Assembly (NCBI GenBank): GCA_937996765.1
Contig: CALKUG010000539.1
Span: 1 to 5,659, forward strand
Length of the DNA stretch: 5,659 bases
Direction of reading: 5' to 3'
From: an uncultured Ignavibacteria bacterium
GTDB taxonomy: Bacteria > Bacteroidota > Ignavibacteria > Ignavibacteriales > Ignavibacteriaceae
The notes under the pieces are model-generated. The model made no database searches. It saw only the letters and a program-made list of their open reading frames with translations, and was not told the DNA's origin. This document shows, one piece after another, positions 1 to 5,659 of the stretch. The translations under genes were made by a program, and so were the position numbers. Position 1 is the stretch's first letter; the number at the start of each line of letters is the position of its first letter.

Positions 1-1348
1 ATTCTTGATCGGGGTCAGAACCTTCAACAATGCCACATCCTGCAAAGGAGTAAAGTTTGTTGCCTTGTAGTAACCCACATCTAAGAGAAACAATCATATT
101 GCAATCGTTATAAATATTAAACCAACCAAGGGTTCCGGCAAAAAGCCCACGTCCGGTAAATTCTAATTCTTTAATCAAATCGTAGGCATTGTCTTTGGGC
201 AGACCGCAAACGGCCGGAGTAGGGAATAATGCTTCAAGAACTTGCAGCGAAGATGAATTTGATTTAAGGTCGCCGTTGAATGTAGTTTGGAGATGTTGGA
301 TTCTTGAGAATTTTTTAACCACTGGGGATGACCCTTTTTTAAGATTATCTACAAGTGGCTCCAATTGCGAAAGTATATAGTCGGATACAATTTTGTGTTC
401 CAGCTGCTCTTTTTCAGAGCCTAACAGAGTGGCTTCGTTACGTGAGTCTTCCTCACTTTGGGCACCCCGTGGTTGAGTTCCTGCAATTGCTTCGGTATAA
501 AAAACATTCTGTTTTACCTGAAGAAGTGTTTCGGGAGTTGCGCCCAAAAAAACAGAGTCGCGTTTTTTAAACGCATAAACTGTCGCCAAAGGATTTTGTT
601 CAGCAAGAGTGGTAACCACGTCCGAAATTGTGGGGATAGAGCTAAGAACATATTCTTCGCGGCGCGCAACAACAAGTTTTGAAACTTTTTTCTCTTTAAT
701 ATATTCCTTGGTTTCTTGCACTAACCAACGCCAGCGGTTTTTATCATCCTCGCCACAACCCTTTGAGTCAATTACATAAGGCAGTTCTGTAGTATCATGG
801 TTTTCGGTAATGCGTTCAAGTTTATCAAGATAGCTCTCGAATCGTTTGGTGATATGGGATAAATCAAACTCTTCGCCAACATAAGTGTTAATTGTTACAA
901 TGGTTTGGTTGTTGATGGTACGCATTATAAGCGAAGGTATAAACCAGTAGGAATCTTTGAATTCAGACCACAACGGGTCGTTTTCGTTCGAAGCGAATTT
1001 CATTGCACCAAAAAACAGAGGGGGGTTACCGGTTCCATTATGCTCTTCAAAAAGCTTAGGCATATTTTTTATGCCGTTGCGGAGGTCGTGAAAATGTTCA
1101 ACACTATTTGAGGCTACAACATATACAGCCCCCGAACCAAATAATTCACCCGTATTTTCTGGACCACTTAACAAAAGAGCGAGTGACTCTGAGTCTAATA
1201 ATCGTGCAAATGAATCGCCCGCGATGGGGAACTCGTTAATAAAAGAATAGCTGAGTATAGTATCCGAAAAGGAAATACCATAACGCTGTTTGGCTTTTTG
1301 GACGAAGTTTATAAAATCTTCCAAACATGCGGTATATGTATCGTGCAT
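1..1348 (-). CDS. menF: Isochorismate synthase (MenF type), 3' end cut off by window edge
   Basis: Converts chorismate to isochorismate, the first committed step of the classical menaquinone pathway; cytoplasmic and Mg-dependent. 449 codons are visible from ATG 1346-1348. Family motifs of the chorismate-binding fold appear in order: KLVVARR (221-230, K224 matching the general-base Lys of MenF/EntC), FLGATPE (267-273, E273 matching the general-acid Glu), EAIAGTQPRG (286-295), SEKEQLEH (311-318, E317 as Mg ligand), QHLQTTFNG (351-359), PTPAVCGLP (376-384), and FAGCGIVEGSDPDQE at the edge, whose last Glu should be another Mg ligand. Only about a dozen residues are missing. The IAG and HLxT motifs and the men-type length favour isochorismate synthase over anthranilate or aminodeoxychorismate synthase. 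An in-frame TGA lies just upstream of the ATG, so no longer start exists. It follows rsgA after 56 bases, probably in one transcript. Oddity: Phe375 sits where His or Gln is usual before PTPA. EntC for a siderophore is the main alternative. Confidence 0.9.
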   Translation of the reverse strand, partial: MHDTYTACLEDFINFVQKAKQRYGISFSDTILSYSFINEFPIAGDSFARLLDSESLALLLSGPENTGELFGSGAVYVVASNSVEHFHDLRNGIKNMPKLFEEHNGTGNPPLFFGAMKFASNENDPLWSEFKDSYWFIPSLIMRTINNQTIVTINTYVGEEFDLSHITKRFESYLDKLERITENHDTTELPYVIDSKGCGEDDKNRWRWLVQETKEYIKEKKVSKLVVARREEYVLSSIPTISDVVTTLAEQNPLATVYAFKKRDSVFLGATPETLLQVKQNVFYTEAIAGTQPRGAQSEEDSRNEATLLGSEKEQLEHKIVSDYILSQLEPLVDNLKKGSSPVVKKFSRIQHLQTTFNGDLKSNSSSLQVLEALFPTPAVCGLPKDNAYDLIKELEFTGRGLFAGTLGWFNIYNDCNMIVSLRCGLLQGNKLYSFAGCGIVEGSDPDQE

Positions 1349-1359
1349 TAAATAAAAAA

Positions 1360-1365
1360 CCTTTC
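1360..1365 (-). promoter_or_regulatory. Weak ribosome binding site of menF
   Basis: On the minus strand GAAAGG lies 11 bases before the menF ATG. The AAAGG core can pair with the 16S rRNA tail, but the spacing is on the long side. It is the only purine-rich candidate in the short rsgA-menF gap. Confidence 0.35.
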
Positions 1366-1404
1366 AATGGGTTTAAGTATAAACCAACAATTTAGGAACA
1401 ATGT

Positions 1405-2406
1405 TCAAAAAAACATATCAGATTCGATAGTTTCGAGCAATTTTAGATAGCTATCGTATCTCATGGGGTCAATAAACCCATTTTCCACAGCTTCAGCCAC
1501 GGCACAACCAGGCTCATGCTCATGTGTACACGTATTATACTTACATTTATTGATAAATGAAACAAAATCGGGGAAATAATGCCCTAAATCTTCCTTTTTG
1601 ACTCCATAAGGTTCGATTTCTCTAATACCGGGAGTATCAATAACTTGAGTTACCTTATTTTCCTCTTCAAAAGAAAACATACTCACATTAACTGTGGTGT
1701 GTTTGCCTTTGTTTGTTGAAAAACTGATATCACCAACCACTAAATTCAAATCAGAAAACAGGGCATTTAATAACGATGATTTACCAACACCGCTATTACC
1801 CCAAAAGGCACTTCTGTTACCTAAAAGGGAGGAATAGAGTTGCTTTAGTCCTTTTTTTGATTTGGTGCTCACGGGGAACACTTCATATCCGATTTCACGA
1901 TAGAGCTCTATAAACTCTTCCATAATTCCACCGGAATTTAAGTCCATCTTATTTACGATTATGGAAGTATCAAGTTTATTTACCTCTCCGGTTACCAAAA
2001 AACGATCCAATGTTTTATTGTTAAAAAGCGGGAAATCAACAGATACAATAATGTAAAATTTACTGAGGTTAGAGCAAATAATTTGTTCAAGCCGTTCACC
2101 ACGGTATCCGGCACCCTTTATTTTGGCCGCTTTCCGCGAGAGAAAATTTTTTCGGGGGAGTACTTCAGTAATTACCCCTGAACCGTCCTGTTGCATAAGA
2201 ACTTCAACATCATCACCCACCACTGCAACATCGAGAGCAAAACGTTTATCGCGTTTCATTCTAAAATCATGGTTCAGCCGACCTCGTAGCGAACAAATCA
2301 CCTCGCGAGCATTACCACCGATTATAACCGAATAGGTTCTTCCGTCAATTTTCGAGATGGTGCCTTGAATAATCGTTCCAATCGTGTAAAACAACAAAAA
2401 ATACAT
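1405..2406 (-). CDS. rsgA: Ribosome small subunit-dependent GTPase A (RsgA/YjeQ/EngC)
   Basis: Late 30S ribosome-assembly GTPase: it binds the immature small subunit near the decoding centre and leaves on GTP hydrolysis. The 333 residues show the full family layout. An N-terminal OB-fold covers about 10-90. The circularly permuted GTPase domain has G4 NKMD (152-155), G5 around VSTK (179-182), the P-loop GNSGVGKSS (203-211), the switch I signature GKHTT (234-238) and G3 DTPG (257-260). A C-terminal zinc finger C-x4-C-x-H-x5-C uses C288, C293, H295 and C301. Length is normal for the family. Translation probably starts at ATG 2404-2406, but no clear Shine-Dalgarno precedes it and the first residues (MYFLLFY) are unusually hydrophobic; a TTG at codon 4 or 5 is an alternative. 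It is the first gene of a likely rsgA-menF transcript and is divergent from the large surface-protein gene. All catalytic motifs are intact. Confidence 0.96.
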   Translation of the reverse strand: MYFLLFYTIGTIIQGTISKIDGRTYSVIIGGNAREVICSLRGRLNHDFRMKRDKRFALDVAVVGDDVEVLMQQDGSGVITEVLPRKNFLSRKAAKIKGAGYRGERLEQIICSNLSKFYIIVSVDFPLFNNKTLDRFLVTGEVNKLDTSIIVNKMDLNSGGIMEEFIELYREIGYEVFPVSTKSKKGLKQLYSSLLGNRSAFWGNSGVGKSSLLNALFSDLNLVVGDISFSTNKGKHTTVNVSMFSFEEENKVTQVIDTPGIREIEPYGVKKEDLGHYFPDFVSFINKCKYNTCTHEHEPGCAVAEAVENGFIDPMRYDSYLKLLETIESDMFF

Positions 2407-2567
2407 TTATAATCATTCAAAAATAGCAAAAATATCACTCTTACTCTATAGTGGGGTTGTTTATGAAAAACGTCTCAGAAAATCCCATTCTTTCTTTATT
2501 TATCTCATAATGATACAGTAAAACCACACAAACTGCGTAAAAATATGCGTTTAACACAATAAAAAAT

Positions 2568-2576
2568 TGGCATAAT
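2568..2576 (+). promoter_or_regulatory. Candidate extended -10 promoter of the surface-protein gene
   Basis: TGGCATAAT matches an extended -10 element (TGn followed by 5 of 6 bases of TATAAT). A transcript would begin near 2583, giving a 5' leader of roughly 35 bases. No good -35 hexamer lies at the normal spacing (CGTTTA at 2548-2553), which is tolerable for an extended -10. This is inferred from sequence alone; Bacteroidota-like sigma factors may prefer other elements. Confidence 0.4.
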
Positions 2577-2607
2577 TATTGAATAAAGAGGGGTAACATT
2601 TTAAATC

Positions 2608-2611
2608 GGAG
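2608..2611 (+). promoter_or_regulatory. Shine-Dalgarno that decides the start of the surface-protein gene
   Basis: GGAG ends six bases before ATG 2618-2620, the ideal spacing. The in-frame ATG at 2612-2614 directly abuts GGAG and has no spacing at all. The 2618 start is therefore preferred; the two choices differ by only two residues (Met-Lys). Confidence 0.65.
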
Positions 2612-2617
2612 ATGAAA

Positions 2618-2683
2618 ATGACTCTTTCTAACTCTCTAAAAGTACTCTCAATTTGGTTTTTTGCCATTATCAGTGTTATGGCA
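2618..2683 (+). other. Signal peptide (Sec, signal peptidase I)
   Basis: Residues 1-22: a polar n-region with one Lys (K8), a hydrophobic core from V9 to about I18, and a V-M-A cleavage site before I23. There is no lipobox Cys, so this is not a lipoprotein. It fits the N-terminal signal that T9SS cargo needs. Confidence 0.85.
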
Positions 2684-5659
2684 ATTGACGTGGTTGGGAA
2701 CGATAAAATAACACTCTACGATACTGACGGTGCAAGTACCGCCATTTTAGGTGGAGTAGCAACAGGAAAAAATATTACGATAGCCAATCCTTATGCATCG
2801 GGCAATCGTACTGTATGGGGAGGCACCATCAATGGAACTTTAGATGGAACCGCAACCAAATTTTACTGTATTGATATTAATAATACTCTCAAGTCGGGAA
2901 ACAGTAACCCTTACACTGATGACGCTGTTACCCCTTCAACAATTACCTATGTTCTGAATAATTATTATCCTTTTAACTCAAGTCGCCTTGATGCTATAGG
3001 CAACAATGAGGAAGCAGCCGCAGTTCAAGCGGTTATTTGGAGTTATAGCGATGGAGTAAATTTAAGCTCTATCACTGATGCAGCTGTAAAAAATCGTGCT
3101 TTGGCTATCAGAGCTGATGCAGACGCAAATTCAGGAACTATAGTACCGATTCAGACAGTGATGATTACTCCTAACACTGCAAATTTACCTTATGGCGTAA
3201 ATGGTTCTTTTGTTGTTTATGTGTATGATTTGAACGGAAATCCTGTTCAAAACGTAACTGTAAATCTCGCAACAACCAGTGGCACCTTAAGTAGCTCTTC
3301 TGTAGTAACAGGAGTTGGCGGTGTTACTCCTTCTTTTACGTTAACCCGTACAACAAGCGATGCAGCAACACTTACAGCTGTAGCTTCAGCAGTTTTACCT
3401 CAGGGTACACGTTTTATTCACGTTTCAACCCCTAATGAAAGCCAAAAATTGGTTCTCGCAACCCCTACAATGGCTCAAAAACAAGCACAGGCAACCATCA
3501 CATGGTTCCCATTAAGCGATCTTTCATTAACTAAATCGGTTTCTGATTCTTCACCTGATGACGGTGATGTTATTACCTTTACTTTAACCGTTACCAACAA
3601 TGGTCCCGGCAGCGCAACAGGCATCGAAGTAACAGACGTTTTACCAGCCGGTTTAAATTATAATTCTTACACTTCAACACAAGGTACCTTTTCGAATACA
3701 ACAGGTCTTTGGGTTGTAGGTTCACTTGCTTCAGGTGCAAGTGCATCACTCACCATTTCAGCAACCGTTGATTTGCAATCACTTTCAACCACAGCATTCA
3801 CTTTAGGTGCAGCAGCAAGTTTCAACTTGTTTGTATTTGAAGATGTTGTAAAACCTTCTTCAGATGTTGAAGGCAAAATGGCTGTAGGTCGCGATGCAAC
3901 ATTAGGAAGCTTCAGCGTTGGTGATAAATTAACCAATTCAAATGGAACCGTTGACGTTTTGGTTGTAGGCAGAAATCTCCACTACACTTCAGGCAGAATT
4001 TACAATGGTAACGCAGTTTATGGTAACGCAACCAACTTACCTTCTTATGCAGTAAGCATCGAAGAAGGATCATTACGCAAAGCTGACGTGATTGATTTTG
4101 CAGCAGCAAAAGTAGCTTTAACAGGTATTTCAACCTCATTAAGCACCTATCCTGTAAATGGATCAGCCACATTCCAATGGGGTGGATACGAATTAGTAGG
4201 TACAAATCCTTACACAAACGTATTCAAACTCTATGGCGACACTTTAAGTTTAGCTAACAACGTTGCAATAACAGTTCCTAACGGTTCAGTGGTTATTATC
4301 AACGTTCAGGGCAACAACATTGATTGGAACGGCGGCTTAACAGTTAGCGGAACTTCAATCGAAAACGTTATTTACAATTTCTACGAAGCAACTAACGTAA
4401 CAATCTCCGGAATTGACGTTCGCGGTAGTGTTTTAGCACCACACGCTCATGTTAACTTCCCAGCAGGTGTTATTAACGGTCAGCTTATCTGTAACTCACA
4501 TTCGGGTGCAGGTCAAGTAAACAATGTTATGTTCCAGGGAAATATTCCTCCGAATCCGAACATTGTTAACATCGCAGAAATTACAGCTTGCGATCAACCA
4601 GATCCTAACTCAACTCCAGGTAACGGTGTTACCACAGAGAACGACTATGCAAGTGCATCAATCGTAGTTAATACCGGTGGAACAACCGGAACAACAACCA
4701 ACTGGATTGCAGCAGGTAACTTTGCTCTTAACGAAGTAATTCTTTCAATCACCAACGATGTTAACGGCGATTTACTTGTCGGTACACTTGGTGGAAACAT
4801 CTATCGTACAGCAGATAACGGTGTAACCTTTACAGAAATCAACCCAACAATGAACGTTGGTTGGATCTGGTCGTTAACCGTATCAACAACCGGAAAAATT
4901 TATGCCGGTACCGAACAAGGTGTATTCTCTTCAACCAACGGTGGCACAACATGGGTTGCTTCTACACTCAGTGGTAAAGATGTACGCGCAATCGCAAAAG
5001 ATGCTTCAGGTAACCTCTATGCAGGTACATGGGGACACGGTATCTATCGTTCAGCTGATGCAGGTGCAACATGGACTGCAATCAACACCGGTTTAACCTT
5101 TACAGCAGTTCACGCTTTAGCAATTGATGCAGCAGGTTCAGTTTATGCAGGTACATTTGGCGGCGGTGTTTACAAAACCACCAACGCAGGTGCACAATGG
5201 AATCAATTACCTGTAGGATACGATTTTGTATGGTCACTTGGTATCACCAACGATCAAACCATCATCGCAGGAACTTATGGTAATGGTATCTATCGTTCAA
5301 CAGATGCAGGCGCTAGCTGGTCTATCTCTAACAACGGTGTAACAGCTAAATTTATCTACACTATAGCAGTTGATAACGCTAACACAGTATATATCGGTGC
5401 ATGGGCAGCAGGTATCTATACCTCTTCAAACGGTGGCGGAACATGGAAGCCAATCGGAATGAACGGTATCGGAATCAGCTCATTGTTCGTAAATCCTGCA
5501 AACGGTGCGCTCCTTGCAACCAGTGAAAACGGTGGAGTTTATCAGTTCTCAGGTGCGCTTTCTAACGAAGGTGATAGAGAAGTACCTACACAATTTAGCT
5601 TAGCTCAAAACTATCCTAATCCTTTCAATCCTTCAACTATGATTGAATTCAGCTTACCA
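2618..5659 (+). CDS. Secreted multidomain surface protein: thioester domain, Ig-like, DUF11 split by choice-of-anchor A, beta-propeller, T9SS sorting domain (3' end beyond window)
   Basis: A cell-surface or released adhesin-like protein; its ligand is unknown. 1014 codons are open to the window edge with no stop. Order of parts: signal peptide 1-22; Cys-Gln thioester domain about 23-172 (C84, Q137); Ig-like beta domain about 176-284; DUF11 first part 301-385; choice-of-anchor A domain 396-641; DUF11 last part 649-685; seven-bladed Asp-box propeller 694-978; start of a T9SS type A sorting domain 987-1014 (QNYPNPFNPST). The C-terminal tail implies export by Sec, then across the outer membrane by T9SS, with cleavage of the tail and possible linkage to surface lipopolysaccharide. 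About 50-60 more residues are expected. Only three cysteines occur (C84, C625, C658). Asn codon choice shifts from AAT-rich early to AAC-rich late. The start at 2618 is set by GGAG; ATG 2612 is possible. No enzyme active site is recognised. The gene stands alone on its strand here. Confidence 0.93.
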   Translation, partial: MTLSNSLKVLSIWFFAIISVMAIDVVGNDKITLYDTDGASTAILGGVATGKNITIANPYASGNRTVWGGTINGTLDGTATKFYCIDINNTLKSGNSNPYTDDAVTPSTITYVLNNYYPFNSSRLDAIGNNEEAAAVQAVIWSYSDGVNLSSITDAAVKNRALAIRADADANSGTIVPIQTVMITPNTANLPYGVNGSFVVYVYDLNGNPVQNVTVNLATTSGTLSSSSVVTGVGGVTPSFTLTRTTSDAATLTAVASAVLPQGTRFIHVSTPNESQKLVLATPTMAQKQAQATITWFPLSDLSLTKSVSDSSPDDGDVITFTLTVTNNGPGSATGIEVTDVLPAGLNYNSYTSTQGTFSNTTGLWVVGSLASGASASLTISATVDLQSLSTTAFTLGAAASFNLFVFEDVVKPSSDVEGKMAVGRDATLGSFSVGDKLTNSNGTVDVLVVGRNLHYTSGRIYNGNAVYGNATNLPSYAVSIEEGSLRKADVIDFAAAKVALTGISTSLSTYPVNGSATFQWGGYELVGTNPYTNVFKLYGDTLSLANNVAITVPNGSVVIINVQGNNIDWNGGLTVSGTSIENVIYNFYEATNVTISGIDVRGSVLAPHAHVNFPAGVINGQLICNSHSGAGQVNNVMFQGNIPPNPNIVNIAEITACDQPDPNSTPGNGVTTENDYASASIVVNTGGTTGTTTNWIAAGNFALNEVILSITNDVNGDLLVGTLGGNIYRTADNGVTFTEINPTMNVGWIWSLTVSTTGKIYAGTEQGVFSSTNGGTTWVASTLSGKDVRAIAKDASGNLYAGTWGHGIYRSADAGATWTAINTGLTFTAVHALAIDAAGSVYAGTFGGGVYKTTNAGAQWNQLPVGYDFVWSLGITNDQTIIAGTYGNGIYRSTDAGASWSISNNGVTAKFIYTIAVDNANTVYIGAWAAGIYTSSNGGGTWKPIGMNGIGISSLFVNPANGALLATSENGGVYQFSGALSNEGDREVPTQFSLAQNYPNPFNPSTMIEFSLP
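2684..3130 (+). other. Cys-Gln thioester domain (TED)
   Basis: Residues about 23-172. The two hallmark segments are present: FYCID with C84, and AAAVQAVIW with Q137 and W141. In characterised TEDs the Cys thiol and the Gln side chain form an internal thioester that reacts with amines on a target. Between them lies the usual Tyr-Pro-rich helix region (YVLNNYYP) and an acidic stretch before the AAAVQ helix; after it comes SYSDG, as in the IWxxSDG continuation of the family. The domain sits at the mature N-terminus, the normal place for a TED. Assignment is by motif reading; bond formation is inferred. Confidence 0.85.
3143..3469 (+). other. Ig-like (Big-1/invasin-like) beta domain
   Basis: Residues about 176-284. 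The pattern PNTANLPYGVNGSFVVYV, then YDLNGNPVQNVTVNL, TSGTLS, FTLTRTTSD and ATLTAVAS resembles bacterial Ig-like domains of the Big-1 or filler type, which act as stalk or spacer. It directly follows the TED, as stalk domains do in other TED adhesins. The exact Ig family is not certain. Confidence 0.6.
3518..3772 (+). other. DUF11 domain, N-terminal part
   Basis: Residues 301-385. Typical DUF11 wording: DLSLTKSVS, FTLTVTNNGPGSATG, VTDVLPAGLNYNS, the W-x-VGSLASGASASLTI segment and the ISATVD strand. The last strand and acidic tail of the domain do not follow here but appear about 260 residues later. Confidence 0.85.
3803..4540 (+). other. Choice-of-anchor A domain (putative adhesin)
   Basis: Residues 396-641. 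Family signs in order: LGAAASFNLFVFED, SDVEGKMAVGRDA, DVLVVGRNLHYTSGRIYNG with NAVYGN, then the beta-helix-like end VVIINVQGNNI, GIDVRGSVLAPHAHVNF, GVINGQLIC and FQGN. This domain is named for its occurrence with different surface anchors (LPXTG, PEP-CTERM, T9SS). Its function is unknown; an adhesive role is inferred. Confidence 0.82.
4562..4672 (+). other. DUF11 domain, C-terminal part
   Basis: Residues 649-685: IVNIAEITACDQPDP, then NSTPGNG and TENDYAS. In uninterrupted DUF11 proteins a closing strand like NxAEITASDQxDPDSTPGNG comes right after the TITATV strand. The match shows that this segment completes the domain begun at 3518. The Asp/Asn-rich loop could bind a cation, which is only a guess. 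Confidence 0.75.
4697..5551 (+). repeat. Seven-bladed beta-propeller with Asp-box repeats
   Basis: Residues 694-978: seven blades of about 41 residues with pattern (hydrophobic)3-x-D-x-x-G-x-x-YAGT-x-x-GIYRS-x-D-x-G-x-x-W. Asp boxes (S/T-x-D/N-x-G-x-x-W/F) lie at 731-738, 772-779, 812-819, 854-861, 894-901 and 936-943. Blade seven lacks one; its outer strand is likely supplied by NWIAAG at 695-700, a molecular-velcro closure. Similar propellers occur in BNR/sialidase-like and Ycf48-like proteins. No sialidase Arg triad or FRIP motif is seen, so binding rather than catalysis is likely. A 15-base stretch at 5039-5053 recurs at 5285-5299, exactly two blades (246 bases) apart. Confidence 0.88.
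5576..5659 (+). other. T9SS type A C-terminal sorting domain, start only
   Basis: Residues 987-1014: REVPTQFSLAQ followed by NYPNPFNPSTMIEF and SLP at the edge. This is the first strand region of the Por secretion tail, which directs cargo through the type IX system and is then removed. The remaining 50-60 residues lie outside the window. Confidence 0.92.

Larger units (their letters stand above)
2407..2617. other. Divergent intergenic region between rsgA and the surface-protein gene
   Basis: About 210 very A+T-rich bases without a convincing gene. It must hold the promoters of both divergent units. Seen in it are an extended -10 candidate near the right end, a well-spaced GGAG, a tandem TATTTTTG on the minus strand close to rsgA, and a 15-codon reading frame at 2463-2510 that I do not accept as a gene. 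No terminator hairpin with a T-run is visible. Confidence 0.8.

Noticed and set aside
189..1111. Several plus-strand open frames of 63-74 codons
   Set aside because: They lie opposite the well-supported menF coding frame and show no domain or composition of their own; antisense shadows.
1370..1385. Hairpin GGTTTA-AGTA-TAAACC between rsgA and menF
   Set aside because: Only six mostly A-T pairs and no T-run directly after it on the minus strand, so it is not a convincing terminator.
2123..2335. Plus-strand frame of 70 codons opposite rsgA
   Set aside because: Antisense to the OB-fold region of rsgA, without a ribosome binding site or recognisable content.
2463..2510. 15-codon frame (ATG to TAA, followed by TGA) with GGGG six bases upstream of the ATG
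   Set aside because: Too short to judge, no recognisable sequence, and such frames arise by chance in A+T-rich spacer DNA. Conservation or ribosome profiling would be needed to accept it.
3667..4217. Two minus-strand open frames (89 and 101 codons)
   Set aside because: They lie opposite the DUF11 and choice-of-anchor A coding frame; low-complexity, Leu-rich or Ser/Thr-rich shadows.
4697..5551. Sialidase activity for the Asp-box propeller
   Set aside because: Asp boxes are structural; the Arg triad, FRIP motif and catalytic Tyr/Glu pattern of sialidases are not seen.

Overview
The window looks like chromosomal DNA of an A+T-rich, Gram-negative, menaquinone-making bacterium of the Bacteroidota/Chlorobiota/Ignavibacteriota neighbourhood. 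The best clue is the end of the long rightward gene, which reads QNYPNPFNPST. This is the opening of a type IX secretion system (T9SS) type A sorting domain in the wording usual for Ignavibacteria-like and related lineages. The phylum is an inference from this motif and from the general style of the two housekeeping genes; no 16S or other marker is present.

Left part (1-2406, minus strand): two housekeeping genes read leftward and are probably co-transcribed. rsgA encodes the circularly permuted ribosome-assembly GTPase. After a gap of 56 bases comes a menF-type isochorismate synthase gene, which runs off the left edge about a dozen codons before its likely end. MenF makes isochorismate for menaquinone; other men genes may follow outside the window.

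Middle (2407-2617): a divergent intergenic region of about 210 bases. It holds a plausible extended -10 promoter and a well-placed Shine-Dalgarno sequence for the rightward gene.

Right part (2618-5659, plus strand): one very long open frame with no stop in the window (1014 complete codons). It encodes a secreted multidomain surface protein. In order it has a signal peptide, a Cys-Gln thioester domain (TED), an Ig-like domain, a DUF11 domain interrupted by a choice-of-anchor A (putative adhesin) domain, a seven-bladed Asp-box beta-propeller, and the start of a T9SS C-terminal sorting domain. TEDs are best known from Gram-positive adhesins that bond covalently to host or environmental amines. 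Finding one on a T9SS-sorted protein is the most interesting feature here. The gene was reconstructed by hand from the sequence.

There are no RNA genes, insertion sequences, CRISPR arrays or tRNAs that I can support.
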